This document shows positions 10,193 to 22,057 of a stretch of 64,000 nucleotides of DNA, piece after piece; the first letter of the stretch is position 1; every line of letters starts with the position of its first letter. The position numbers were made by a program, and so were the translations under genes. The notes beneath the pieces are model-generated. The model made no database searches and was not told the DNA's origin. It saw only the letters and a program-made list of their open reading frames with translations. Source of the stretch: Bugula neritina (Eukaryota > Bryozoa > Gymnolaemata > Cheilostomatida > Bugulidae); NCBI GenBank assembly GCA_964035545.1, contig OZ037767.1, positions 21,368,628-21,432,627 on the forward strand, in the 5' to 3' direction.

Positions 10193-12300
10193 TTATATGA
10201 TAATTGGTAAAAAGGTGTATCAGTGTCAGCATGGTGTAGATAAAAACATGTCTTCAAAGATCAAGTACAAGGTAAGTTAGTTCATCCAGTCATAATCTGC
10301 AAGTCTATCTGGCTGTTACATCACAACCTGCATCTACATGTTGTCTAGTAACTAACTAACCACAGTCACATTCACTGTTATACTCACTCAGTCACTCTCA
10401 CACTTGTGTTCATAGTCAAACACACACAGTGACTGCTATAGCATACTGCACTTTCTTCTTAAGGAAAGAGTAGATGCATATCAGGCTGCTGGTCAGAATC
10501 TGTATAAACGAAGACGATCATCGTCAAAGAAGATGCGTTGCAGAGCTTACATCACAGTGCGCCGACTATTAAAGGTCAACACTGTGGTAGGTTACATTAC
10601 TAAAGGTTAACAATGTGGTAGGTTAAACTTCTGAAAGTCAACACTGTGGTAGGTTACTATACTGAGAGTTGTTACTGTGGTAGGTTACATTCTTGTGCTG
10701 CAGTTTAAGTTTATTCAGTTTCAGATGAGTTGCATCTCATCTGAACATCTCAGTGTGTTTATTTATTTAGTTTGCACCGAATCTCTCGCTCTATCACAAA
10801 AGGATAGCTATACAAAATGTGAAGAAGAAATTATCAGCTAGTGAATACACTTTCACCGATGTGTATGAGGTCTCACTTCCGGATGTTTCTTTCCACAATC
10901 ATGACATTGATGAGGTATGATCTGTTGTACTCCACTTTATATACACACTGTATAATGACTAAATGATTAATATTATATACTGAATATATACTGTACACTT
11001 CCTGTGTATTGACTGTATACTGACTGTGTATTGACTGTATACTAACTGCGTATTGACTGTGTACTGACTGTGTATTGACTGTATACTAACTGTGTATTGA
11101 CTGTGTATTGACTGTATACTTCCTGTGTACTGACTGTATACTTCCTGTGTATTGACTGTATACTAACTGTGTATTGACTGTATACTGACTGTGTATTGAC
11201 TGTATACTGGCTGTGTATTGACTGTATACTGACTGTATACTGGCTGTGTATTGACTGTATACTGACTGTGTATTGACTCTATACTGACTGTTTATTGACT
11301 GTATACTGACTGTGTATTGACTGTATACTGACTAAAATATATTGATATTAACAGGAAGCAGATGGTAAGCAAGCCTTAGACCCAAGAATTATAAGAAAGA
11401 TTCACAAGCTGGTTGGAAAAGGAGTGGACACAGTGAAGGCTATGAGAGTCCACATTGAGGAGTATAATGAGGATGTGCTGTTTGCTGGCAGGGCCCTTCC
11501 CCGCCCTTCCAACCGTCGGTTTAATCCTCTCAATCATACCATAGACTGTCATATGCGAAATGCTAAGCAAAAACTCAAGTATGTTTGTAGCTCTTGCATA
11601 AAATATTTATACATTAGGCCTACTATACATAACCTGTAAAGGTACATTTCTATACATAACGTGTGAAAATATAATTGTGTGGTCTGAACAGGTTTTATGC
11701 AAAGTACAAATTATTTCTAGGAAAGGGGCATGTGTAAATGCTGCAAAGGTAGACGTGGCAGCAGTAGATGTGACAGTAGAAGATGTGGCAGCAGGAGTAG
11801 TCTTAACTACAATTCCTTCCAGTAACCAGTGAGTTTATACTGTATACTCAGTGAGTTTATACTGTATAATCAGTGAGTTTATACTGTATAATCAGTGAGT
11901 TTATACTGTATACTCAGTGAGTTTAAACTGTATACTCAGTGAGTTTATACTGTATACTCAGTGAGTTTATACTGTATACTTAGTGAGTTTATACTGTATA
12001 CTCAGTGAGTTTATACTGTATAATCAGTGAGTTTATACTGTATAATCAGTGAGTTTATACTGTATACTCAGTGAGTTTAAACTGTATACTCAGTGAGTTT
12101 ATATTGTATACTCAGTGAGTTTATACTGTATACTCAGTGAGTTCATACTGTATACTCACTGTGATTTCAGAGAGACAAGGCATAGTTCGGTAGAAGTAGC
12201 CACAGTAGAGCCTGTAATATTGGAGGCAGCAATAGTAGAAGTGGCAGCAGACTCATTCCCAGATGTATCACTGCACCACATGCACAGTCACACCATGTGA
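10193..12300 (+). CDS. CARF/ALS2CR8-like gene, 3' part (rest of exon 2 to exon 7)
   Basis: Rest of exon 2 is 10193-10271; exon 3 10464-10586; exon 4 10771-10914; exon 5 11355-11578; exon 6 11721-11828; exon 7 12171-12300 (TGA). All joints have GT/AG signals and the phases add to whole codons; with the 5' part the protein would be 443 residues. Exon 3 is basic (YKRRRSSSKKMRCRAY). Exons 4-5 carry the family region LDPRIIRKIHKLVGKGV...RFNPLNHTIDCHMRNAK, which looks like the ALS2CR8/CARF core. Exons 6-7 are a Val/Ala/Glu-rich tail, as in a regulatory domain. The frame is still open downstream of the retrotransposon, so the disruption is recent or selection was already weak. Nuclear role inferred from family only. 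Confidence 0.6.
10569..10692 (+). repeat. Four tandem copies of exon 3 end plus splice donor
   Basis: Copies of about 31 bp start at 10569, 10601, 10632 and 10663. The first copy spans the real junction (exon end aacactgtg, donor gtaggt at 10587). Each of the four contains tgtggtaggtta, so three decoy donors follow the true one inside intron 3. Confidence 0.85.
10985..11335 (+). repeat. 20-bp minisatellite in CARF-like intron 4
   Basis: About 17 head-to-tail units of tgtattgactgtatactgac with point variants. It fills most of the intron between exons 4 and 5 and ends just before the exon 5 acceptor at 11353-11354. Confidence 0.9.
11829..12160 (+). repeat. 22-bp tandem array that starts at the exon 6 splice donor
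   Basis: About 15 units beginning gtgagtttatactgtata and ending ctca. The first unit starts at the donor itself (exon 6 ends ca at 11828). Every unit junction reads tca/gtgagt, a usable donor. The array makes up nearly all of the 342-bp intron. Confidence 0.9.
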
Positions 12301-13113
12301 TGTATTTCTATTGAAACAGTAGTCACTGGGGGACCATTCTTCTAGCACACTGGGTACCATTCTCCTAGAACACTGGGGTACCATTCTCCTAGCACACTGG
12401 GGTACCATTCTCCTAGCACACTGGGTACCATTCTTCTAGAACACTGGGTACAATTCTTCTAGCACACTGGGTACCATTCTCCTAGCATGAGTGGTACTAC
12501 AGATGGAGCCGTCGAATAAACTTTTCAACTTGTAAATGTTTGTAAAAGCCAAGTATAGACTCTGGTACCTGTTGTTATGGATTTTTATGTGCCATTGCCG
12601 CTAGTGTATAATTTTATTTTATATTTATCAACAGCTTTGTACAGTGCAAATTCCATGTAAATACGATAGTTATTTAAATCTTTGTAAAAAATATATAGTT
12701 GGATTGTCTCATAATTTTTACTTCTCATCTTTTTGTAACTAATCATCTCAGCCCTAAATTAGCAGGTGTATGATTTCAAAGGAGTTGATGAAAAGGATGT
12801 GCAGAGTTTACTCAAGATACTATGTATTTGTTAGCTGAACTTTTGATTGTAGACACATTGTACAAAAACACATGCAGTTATTAGTCTGATATGCCACACT
12901 GACTCAAATACATTAAATTATTATTCTAATGTTTTACCAGAAAATATTTCCAATGATAATTCTCATCTGATGAATTTTTAGTCTAAAAGTATGTGAATGG
13001 TTTAAATTCTTCACATAGTTCGTAAAGTATAATGTGACCAGTAATTTGTAATAGAATATTTGCTTTGGCTATTTTTAGTTGTATGTTTGTACACCTGTTC
13101 ATTATTTCCAGCC
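12301..13113 (+). other. CARF-like 3' UTR and intergenic region
   Basis: Directly after the TGA is a 24-25-bp tandem repeat (about 12327-12490, units with accattctcctagcacactgg, about seven copies). An AATAAA at 12515-12520 is the likely poly(A) signal of the CARF-like gene. From about 12600 to 13110 I see no exon; a tttccag at 13103-13109 directly before the next ATG could be an acceptor for a 5'-UTR intron of the next gene. Confidence 0.6.
12515..12520 (+). terminator. Poly(A) signal AATAAA of CARF-like gene
   Basis: Canonical AATAAA 215 bp after the stop codon, followed by T/GT-rich sequence. Confidence 0.6.
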
Positions 13114-14771
13114 ATGGCCCCTTCTAAGCCAGACAATCTGATAGATCTTCAAATCAGATTAGAAAGTTTAAAAGGAACAGTCAATATATTGTCAGAAAAA
13201 GTCAAAAATGCAAATGACGGCGTTAATGTGAAGTTGCCCTCTCGGATTCAGAAGTTAGCTTCCCTTGCGTTATATATAATCTGTGTGTGTAACATTTCAA
13301 TTTGAATGTCACTATTAAAACTTGATATTATGTGTTGAAATGTTGGGATTTCTGCAGAGTGCAGAAAGATGTGGATCTGCAGCAGAGGAGATCTGAGTCG
13401 GTACAGGATAAGCTGGAGTACGTTCAAGAGAACATGGTGAGCAAGGCGGAGTTCAAGAGACTCGAACAGTTTGTTAAAGTAAGCTTCATAGCAACCACCT
13501 GCTTCTCTCTCAGTCAATATATAACTGAGCATATGCACTGAGGTCTATAGCGTTCTCTTGTAGGGTATGAAGACAATGACATCTTCAGTAACAAAACTTC
13601 GTACAGACTCCATAACTCATATGAATAAGACCAACAGAGATCTCTCTAGAGTTCAAAGTGCTGCGAAGCTGCAAGGTAAGTTATTCGTAGCTTCTGGGCG
13701 TTTCTTTCCTGTTTATTCACTCTGTGTTATGTTACTATCAATGTAACTTACAAATTACTTTGCATATACGTAGACTATAGCGAAATGTGCACTATTAGAA
13801 AAAGTCCTAAATCTAAAAGTACAAAATTGTCTAATAAATAAATGCCTCATTTAAACATAATGTGTTCTGGATTTATCTACCTCCATATTTTGCAATATAT
13901 TATTTTAACAGTCTGCACAACTCTGTGTTGAGCTACTACAGTAAAGTTCAGATTTCATAGTAATTAAAAAGGTGCGTTGTCAAAGGGAATTTGTGGGATA
14001 AAATAAGATTTTACTTTCCATCTCATGATATTATATTAATAATGTCTACGTACTTTCTCATTGGTGTGTTGCCTTGTTCTCAGGTAAGGTTGTTAACTCA
14101 TTATTCATGGAACAGAAGCAGGTTAAAGGCTCAGTTAGTAATATGAGAGAAGAAGTCAATGTGTTGGATGGAGCAGCAAAGAAAGCTTTAGATGTAAGAA
14201 CAGATAACTCTATTATAAATAGTTCTGCGGTACATGAAAGAACAGATAATTCTTTATTAAGATTATAAAACAGGAAATGGACTCGCTGTATGATCAAGAT
14301 CATCGAACTCAAAAACAACTAGACGAGTTGGAAGAAAGAGTAGAGAAGATTGTAGAAGTTTTAAACAGAGGCGAAAATGACCGAGAATCTAAACACGGAC
14401 TTAAACTTGAGTACGCACTTGAATCAATTTATTTACACTAACTTGAAATGCATTTTAAGTTCGAGTATGTTTTAGAAAATTTTATTACTTTATTCATTGT
14501 AACTTGCGGATGCAACTTGAAAGTAATACTCTGTGCTATACTAAAAGGTGCGCTTTACTACAATGCTCTTTGCAGTACTAAAGCATGCAGCTAACTTTTA
14601 CTCTTTTCTTATAGAATGGTGGAGAAGGAAGTGACCAAGTTGTTTAAGTTTATATGTTTAGTTATACTGGCAATGAGCATAGTTATGTTCTGGTGCCTGT
14701 GGTGGCAGTATCGGGTGCATAGTAGAGACCCCCGCACTGTACTTTCTCAAAGGCAACGAGCTGGGCTATGA
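13114..14771 (+). CDS. Tail-anchored coiled-coil protein, unknown family
   Basis: Six exons: 13114-13253, 13358-13478, 13564-13675, 14084-14193, 14274-14410, 14615-14771 (TGA). Phases are consistent; the exon 1 donor (gttagc) is the weakest. The start has a good context (gccATGG). The protein is about 258 residues, rich in Lys, Glu, Gln and Ser, with heptad-like helices through exons 1-5 (for example QKQLDELEERVEKIVEVL). The last exon encodes one hydrophobic segment (FKFICLVILAMSIVMFWCLWW) followed by about 25 mostly polar/basic residues. That arrangement predicts a C-terminal membrane anchor with the coiled coil in the cytosol, as in tethering or SNARE-like proteins. I do not recognise the family and give no function. 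Stop codons of this gene and the next are convergent, 346 bp apart. Confidence 0.6.
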
Positions 14772-15116
14772 AAATTCTGCTAAATCTCGCATGCTCTTGA
14801 TTATTCGCTGTTATATTTTTCTACTTTCAATGGTTCATTATAAAAGAAAACTGTTATTTTATTATTAATTATAGTCATTATTATTTTTAATGTTATAATT
14901 ATATACTTTGGATTATTCAATGAAGCCATTGAAAATTTTTGTCAGAATATGGATTTGACATAATAAGGTGGCGACATATGCAATCACTACATACTGGTAA
15001 TGAGCTGGTTGAAATGAGTCAATTTACCAGCTCAGTTTGCACCTTAACAGCTGCTTCTATAAACACTGTATTTATGATCCGCTGCAAAACAGCTGTTGCC
15101 ACTAAATTATCTTTCT
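14772..15116. other. Convergent intergenic gap
   Basis: 345 bp between the stops of the coiled-coil gene (plus) and the KCNE-like gene (minus). AT-rich at 14840-14920, with a tttatt at 14859 region that would be AATAAA on the minus strand. No further exon seen. Confidence 0.5.
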
Positions 15117-16309
15117 TCACACAAATGTGGTGCTCTGTAAAGGTCGTTCATCTATCACGCATTTGTTGGCAATATTGAGGGCGGATAGAGCCAGCTTTCC
15201 TGTCAGCTTACGACGAGGGTCAAAGCCCGCTTCAAGGCGCTGCATTAGGTTTATTAAATACTTGTTATTCTCCTCGTGACGAATACTTCGTATGTACTGA
15301 CCCACTAGTACCATCACCGACATTGCAAACACACCTGTATAAGTAATGTATGACCATGTATAAGTACAACGCATGCACACATATAAGTAACATATGAACA
15401 TGCATAAGTAACACATACACACGTGTAAGTACGCATGCATTTGTATAACCAACATATGAACATGTATAAGCAAAGTATAAGCATTTATAACTAATATTAT
15501 ATTATGCACTTGTATAAGCAATGCATACACTTGTATAAGTAACTGATAACATATACACCTCCCATGCAAATGAAAGAAACTACTGTTTTAGCAAGACATG
15601 TTTAAAAAGTATGTTTCCAGCCTGCAGAGAACTTAAGTGACTCTAAATTCCAAGAGCTGTGAACATTAAGTTATATAATGCTAAGCAGCTGAAATTTGTG
15701 TGGCCAGTCATAATATTATTATAATGATTATTTTGGCAGAAAATTTGAGAGCATAATGGTCACACACACCACACACACCCACGCACACACACACAGGCGA
15801 ATGTATATAAGCACACACGCTCATATAATGCATATAAACATACATGCAAGCAGAGATCAGCACACATATTTTATATTTTGTTATAGAACCACAGGAATAT
15901 TCATTGTGGTGTCAGGGATAGCACTGACTACCACACAATGATATGATTCACTCACGATAATTAATAAATAATATATTATGTTGTGTACATTATATGGTGC
16001 ATAATTTATAGTATAACATGTGTGTGTGTGCTGCTTGCTTAGAATTAATTTAATACTTAAATTAGAATTCTTCCAGTGATGCGAAAATTCCTTTCACAAC
16101 TGTTTTTCACAAGTCAATAAAGTCAACAAAATATACATTTCTGATATTTAATAGAGTAATTTCCAACATACGATATAGGACATAACCTAGACTTATTTCT
16201 TACCAATAACTACTGTTATATAGAGGAGGGCACCTAGTTCGTCCTTGTCTTTGTCATAATAAAGAGCATCACTTGATAGGTTGGCTCCAATGTTGGGCTG
16301 TGCCAGCAT
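15117..16309 (-). CDS. Small single-pass membrane protein, KCNE-like
   Basis: Two exons: 16204-16309 (ATG at 16309) and 15117-15334 (TGA). The exon 1 donor is gtaaga and the exon 2 acceptor tatacag; the split codon joins in frame to give 107 residues. The N-terminal 26 residues are polar and lack a signal peptide. A single transmembrane helix straddles the splice junction (LLYITVVIGVFAMSVMVLVG), followed directly by a basic QYIRSIRHEENN and a charged tail. This layout (short outer N-terminus, one helix, YIRS-type juxtamembrane, cytosolic tail) is that of KCNE potassium-channel beta subunits. Overall identity is too low by eye to be sure; it could be any small type I/III membrane protein. The intron holds loose cataagta-type repeats. 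Confidence 0.45.
15740..15800. repeat. CA-rich microsatellite
   Basis: Imperfect (CA)n tract in the KCNE-like intron, about 15758-15795. Confidence 0.8.
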
Positions 16310-17002
16310 ATTTTATCTGTAAAGCACACCTCACATATCAACAGGCAGGTATATTATATTCGTATATATCATATCAGCAGTGTAGCTGCTTTCTGTCATA
16401 TGAAGGCTATGTATCACAAGGTTTAGGAAATGTAGATCTTTTTCTGCCATAAAAAGTGCTGTGTATGTATGCACTTTGTAAGTTCATCGAGAAGCTTGAA
16501 GCTAAAATGAAACTGTCTTGGGCCAGGGTTGAGATTTCAATTGCAAACTTATTTTTATCTCAGCGAACTGTACAAAGTGCCAGTATATAGCTTGTTTCTT
16601 GTTTTTTCTCGCTGCCACTCTGTGGACTCCGTTAAATGAATAGCAAGTAGTTGACTTTGTGTGCAACAAACTTTGCTCTTTATGTTTTCACCCATTATTA
16701 CTTCAACTCCTTTTCTTGTTTTACAAACTTGATCATATGGACAAAGACATCGCATCAACATTACCAGTACACCACACTATGCTAATTTCTTTCCTAGCTT
16801 GTATACAGCTTTATATTCTTGGCCTTCTCAAAATCTTTATTCATAGAAAAACCCAGCAACTTTCATATTTGTTCTAGAGAGTCCACCAAAATCCACCAGC
16901 TTACTAATTATTTACTTTACCATTGAGAAGGTTATGATTCAGTAAGTCGTTGCTAAGGACAAATTCCCGTAGGAGTCTCGTTAAATGAGTCATTGGGAAA
17001 AA

Positions 17003-17060
17003 TAGTTGGTGGAGCACATGCTTCGTGAGTATAAAAGGTTGTGGGGTTGAATCCTAGATG
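17003..17060 (+). mobile_element. Possible tRNA-derived SINE head
   Basis: The segment starts tagttggtggagcac (A-box-like with D-loop pattern) and about 33 bases later has ggggttgaatcc (B-box-like, one base short of ggttcgaatcc). Spacing fits a tRNA, but it does not fold into a clean acceptor stem, so a SINE promoter is more likely than a tRNA gene. Only one copy lies in this window. Confidence 0.4.
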
Positions 17061-18194
17061 TGTCTTTTACTTCAGCGAGTATGCCAAAGGGCTTCGTTAG
17101 TGCAATTATAGTTTTGATTAGCTAGGACAGAGGGCAATCTAAATAGCTATATTTTGATAAGGCCATGTTGGGATAACCACTTTACCTGCAGAGTGGTGGT
17201 GTTTATATGTGAGTGTCATTGTGGTAGAGGAGAACCATAAAAACTAGTATGGGAAATAGTTTATAGATTTTAGATTATAGTATGGTTTGAAAACCAAATC
17301 TAAACTACATGTATGTAACCTAAAAAAGTCAGTAGAAATATAGTGTTGCTTGCGGAGCCAAGTTGAGATAGAATGTCCTCTTGACTTCTGTTACGAAAAT
17401 AGCAGTAATAGTTTGTAATATATTGAGAATGTACTATTTTATTAATATTACAGTAGGTACCTAGCATATCTTGGGTCGAATATGAATAACTTACCTTTTA
17501 GTTGCTTCTCTATCTGTTTTGGTTTGCTATAAGATTATATACAGAGTGTATTTTACCCACACACCGTGTCGCATTAGGCATTAGCCTTACTTTAATTCAC
17601 CCTCAAGTACTGCTCATTGATTTCATATGCAAGCATATCTCACCTCTCTATAAAGCTATCGATTTCTTGCTGGCTTGGTAAAAATATCAATTAAAATAAT
17701 AATTACCTCAGTATATTATACTCTGACATCATTTGGCATAATCGGCATCAGCTGCACGTTATGTTTTGTGTCAACAATAACATTGTATTATATAGCAGCT
17801 GCATTTTTAGTAAATTTATTTACACATGCATGCATGTGTAGTTCAACTTGTTTGTGCTAAATTATATAGAGCATATGATGACTATAATATAGCTACATTT
17901 TCCTCTATATTTTTCAAATATTGGGCATATATATAATAATAATTATTTTATATATCTAGCGTTTTGTTACATGTTATAATGCTAGCATTATAATATTATT
18001 GGTAATAATATGACCAGCTATAAATAGTTTCAGTTTTATAATGAATATATAGCTTGAACCATAAGACAATTTGTATATGCTACATGCATGTAATATGTAT
18101 TCACAAATTTTAATTACATCACATTATTTCAACTAAAATTTTCTTAGTAGGCTCTATTTAGTGATATTTTTTAGTAGTACACTGTTACCATATA

Positions 18195-18226
18195 TATACA
18201 GTATATATATACAGTATATATATACA

Positions 18227-18282
<56 letters not shown>

Positions 18283-18290
18283 AAATATAA
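18195..18290. repeat. (AT)n microsatellite
   Basis: Three tatatacagtata units lead into an almost pure (AT)n run of about 60 bp. Confidence 0.95.
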
Positions 18291-18860
18291 ATAAAGTTTA
18301 GTGCATTGAGTGTGTTGGGTGTGTGTCGGTTGTGTGTGTGTGTGTGCATCATGTACATCACAGTACATGTGTGTGTGTTGTTTCGTGTAGATCATAATAT
18401 GTTTCTTCAGTGTTTATTAAAGATGTTTTCCGTAAGATAGCTAGGGTTTATTTGAAAGACAGATAACATTGTTATTGTTTTTGAAGTTTCCATGCAATGA
18501 TTGCTCATAGTTACAATCAGTTGACAGCTGTTCAGAGTTGTGCACTCAGTTTAGAAGTTTTTCTCACTTGAATAGTTCACAACGGTGATGAAAATATTTC
18601 TATAAGCAGCTTCGAGTTAGTGGTGAATGAGTGCAGTAGTTTGTAGTTCCGCAGTTTGAAGTTGGAAACACAACTTCAAAAACCAGATATTAAACTAAAA
18701 TCATCTTTCACCACTATAACTCGGGGCTGCTTATAGAGCTATTCTAGCAATGAACTGAAAACTTTTTCTAGTTCAGTGAACTCTGGAGTAAAGGCTTTTG
18801 CGAGTGGCGTATTTACCGTATCGTAAACATTCAAAACATTATTACGCTAACACAAAAAAG

Positions 18861-21814
18861 ATGGCAGCCTCCATACAACGTATATGCCTGTCAACTTCGC
18901 CTTTAATTTTTGAATCTATTTTAAGAAATACTCCCTCTGTTTCACTTTATCAACGCCGGGAAGGCCACAAGGTAAAAGAGATGATTTTTTTTCTAGGTGC
19001 AGTGTTACTTACTATTGTTTTATTTTCTAAGGTTGCTTTAATCAGTATGAGTTTGACTATGACTATGAGTAACTGTAATATGAATATCGAAATTTCTGTT
19101 AGTATTACTCTATTAGTATTAGTATTACTATTAGTATTACTATTACTATTAGTATTAGTATTAAGTATACTATTTCTAAACATTATCATTATGATTAACT
19201 TCAACTTAAAGTTTTTGTTCAAAATAACATAGAACATTAGTGATTAACTATAAGTATAAGATTAAGTATAACAATAACTTATTGAATAACTATAAGTATA
19301 ACTGCGAATAAGTATAACATTCTGTGATTTTTATTCTGATTTAATTTGAATTTCATTAATTTAGACCATTATGATTATCATGATTATCGTTGAGATTATT
19401 CATATTCATATTGTAATTATCATTCATATTCATGTTGACATATTGATGTTGGCATCTACTTCTGCAGCCACAAGCTCTGCTTCCAACAGATAAGACTAGT
19501 TCTAGTTTAGTTGAGTGTTTAAATTATTGTTATACTTTGCGCTCCTGGACTAGTTTTAATTTTACACCTACGGTTAGATGATTAGGCAGTCTGCAACTCA
19601 AGTTCACCTGGTCATGGTGGTGAGTAATCATTAGCTGGTCAAGAATAGTCCATTTTAGTTTGAATCTCTCATCATTAATCGTGATCATGATCTGGTCAAT
19701 TTGAATGACTGAGTGATTCATTGCCATTGTGTGTGACAACCAGTGCTGTATTTCACTCTCTTTTTTATCTGGGCCCCAAGGGCAAGTCTTCGATTATCAA
19801 CTCTTTATGTTAAGCTACCTTTTAAGTTTTAGCTGTATGACTAGTGTTGTGTTATTTCAGATCTAGAGGTAATTTGAAGTTGATCATTATCACTATGACT
19901 ATCTCAATTTGGATAATCTTGTGATACTGATAGCTGTATATTTAGTATTTCAATATAGAAAACAGCTATTCAGTATCACCTCTACTGCAAGGGTTGACTT
20001 GATAAGAAATAATTATTGGTAATTAAACATTTTCACTATTCAACTTTAGCATTAATGTTAAATTTGGTTTGTTTTAAATGTGCTTAAGTTTAATTTTTTT
20101 CATTTGAGAGACTTGTACTGTAGTTATAATTATATTGATACTGTAGTTGTAATTATATTGATTCCACATAGTATTTTATCCATCATAAAAATAATTATTG
20201 TGTTCGTTTCTATTGAAGTAATGAAATAATTATGGCTATTATAATCTTGAATTGGTAATTGAATCCTGTACTATGGTGATTGTACATTAAGGTAAATATC
20301 AAGTACCCACGCCCTGGGTCTTGGCCGCGCCAGTTGATAGTCAAAGTGACAGAACCAATATACCCAGAAATAAAAGTCAACCCAAGCAATACATGTACCA
20401 GACGCAGCAGTTTACCAAATTCTTTTGATATTCTCTCTAAATATGAAGAATTTCTCCTCAATCACCAAAAGTAAGACACACTACAGCAAAGTTTACTTGT
20501 CCTCATTATTGTGTTCACCAATAAAGTTAAATTAACTTTATGATTTTGTTAACCCTTGAAAGTCAAGTTAGTTATTGATTTTTCTTCCATACATTTAATG
20601 GTTTGAAATTTGTTTTAGAAAATTGCACGATGAAAATGCAGATGGTATATTGGCTTTTTACCATCTTGGATCTTGTTCAGCTAAACTTTTCAACAAATAC
20701 AGGGTAGGCTTACTTGTCATTAGTTATACCTGGTATAGAGTGAGTATACATAGTTATACTTAGTATAGAGTGAGTATATATAGTTATACTTAGTATAGAG
20801 TGAGTATATATAGTTATATCAAGTGTAGAGTGAGTACACATAGTTATACTTGGTATAGAATGAGTATATATAGTTATACCAAGTGTAGAGTGAGTACATA
20901 TAGTTATATAGGGTAAGTATATAGAGTGAGTATATATAGTTATATCAAGTGTAGAGTGAGTATACATAGTTATACTTAGTATAGAGTGAGTACATGTAGT
21001 TATACCAAGTGTAGAGTTAGAATGTAGTTGCTAGCAAATAGTGTTGTGTGTAATCCATCATGTTTCAGGTTGCATTCATGAAGCAAGAGTTCGACATTGC
21101 AAGGTTAAATCGTAAAGTATTTCATCATGCTGTGAAAGACACTAAGTATGAAACTCTCAACACTATCATATTCCAATCAACAGTATTGGTTATGTGTCCT
21201 AAACCAAAGGTAAGTCTTTTATTGTGTATCTTGGCTCAGTAAGTAGCAACACTATTACACTGCTGCCTTTTCTTTATATGCATGGCAGTATTAACCATTC
21301 TAGTGACCATGAATGTTGCACGTCTGGAGTTACTTTCGCTTGGTACGTAATGTCAACTTTGGTAAAGGAACCATCTAGCTGTTTATCATTAGCAGTGACT
21401 TGAGTCTAGCTTTCTATCATTTATATTGCAATCGTAGAGAGCCTAATATTAATAAATGAATACTGATTAGAGCTCTTACAATAGAATTAACTGTTGAGGG
21501 GTGGCTGCTTGGTTGCATGAATTGTAGATATCAGAGCAGAGTAGTTGCATGTTATGTGTGTAATGCAGGTACTGGAGATGGTGGAGTTGGCCAAGAAAGT
21601 ACCGCCACTCTATCTACTCTGTGCTGTAGTTGAAGGTCGTCTACTGAGCAAGACGGGGGTAGAAACGTACGCCTCGTACCCTGACAAACTGTCGCTACTG
21701 GCTCAGACTTCTGCGACACTCTCCCAGTCTTCTCAGCAAATCACCCGTCTACTCAACTCCCACCAAACTCTGTTATCCACCAACTTGAAAACTTACAGCG
21801 ATTTTAATTCTTGA
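18861..21814 (+). CDS. MRPL10: Mitochondrial ribosomal protein L10 (uL10m)
   Basis: Five exons: 18861-18971, 20292-20470, 20619-20703, 21069-21209, 21569-21814 (TGA); 253 residues against about 261 in human. The first exon encodes a Ser/Arg-rich, acid-poor leader typical of a mitochondrial presequence. Exons 2-5 align with MRPL10: the AFMKQEFDIARLNRKVF helix, the DTKYETLNTIIFQSTVLVM strand region, the PKPKVLEMVELAKKVP loop and a C-terminal TSATLSQSSQQITRLLNSHQ helix. uL10m builds the base of the stalk on the large mitoribosomal subunit. Intron 1 (1.3 kb) is filled with degenerate attagtattac-type sequence; intron 3 is a minisatellite. It converges with CSTF3. The exon 5 match is the strongest evidence. 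Confidence 0.8.
19030..20170. repeat. Degenerate short-word repeat island in MRPL10 intron 1
   Basis: Runs of tattagtattactattag (19085-19160), ataactataagtata (19245-19310) and gattatcatgattatcg (19365-19430). Unit lengths drift, and word order is mixed. Same vocabulary as 1-2487 and 33570-37000. Confidence 0.7.
20725..21015 (+). repeat. About 30-bp minisatellite in MRPL10 intron 3
   Basis: Roughly nine units built around tagttatacttagtataga followed by gtgagtata. Each holds aga/gtgagta, a donor-like sequence on the sense strand of the gene, beginning about 20 bp past the real donor (gtaggc at 20704). Confidence 0.8.
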
Positions 21815-21946
21815 TTTTGTGTAGTTGATTATTTAATCTGTTTTATCAAAAGTTCACATGAGCTGACCGCTGTCAACCAAATATTCAGCTCTTTTAAATT
21901 TAAGTAAGCTCTGATGTAAAATTAGATTCCATATATTATAGATGTT

Positions 21947-21952
21947 AATAAA
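21947..21952 (+). terminator. Poly(A) signal AATAAA of MRPL10
   Basis: AATAAA 133 bp after the stop, followed by GTGTTTC. Confidence 0.7.
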
Positions 21953-22057
21953 GTGTTTCACAATTTTTATACAATTAACTGTGAACCGGTAGCTGACTGT
22001 ATTAGGTCATGAGTGTTCAGAGTAGAATATAACAGCAATGGACATACTTTGTACAAG

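Larger units (their letters stand above)
16310..18860. other. Gene-poor AT-rich interval
   Basis: No supported exons over about 2.5 kb between the divergent KCNE-like and MRPL10 starts. It contains a tRNA-like segment (17003-17060), an (AT)n tract (about 18195-18290) and a GT-rich tract (18305-18380). Two short ORFs at 16659-16877 and 17675-17860 have no coding character. Confidence 0.6.

Noticed and set aside
10985-12160. CRISPR array
   Set aside because: Units are head-to-tail with no unique spacers, lie in introns, and the genome is animal.
15756-15941. Plus-strand ORF ending TTGIFIVVSGIALTTTQ
   Set aside because: Mostly CA-repeat translation with no upstream exon; it lies in the intron of the minus-strand KCNE-like gene.
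17003-17060. Functional tRNA gene
   Set aside because: Only A- and B-box-like words are present; no proper acceptor stem pairing seen.
18171-18395. 74-codon minus-strand ORF
   Set aside because: Translation of (AT)n and (GT)n microsatellites.
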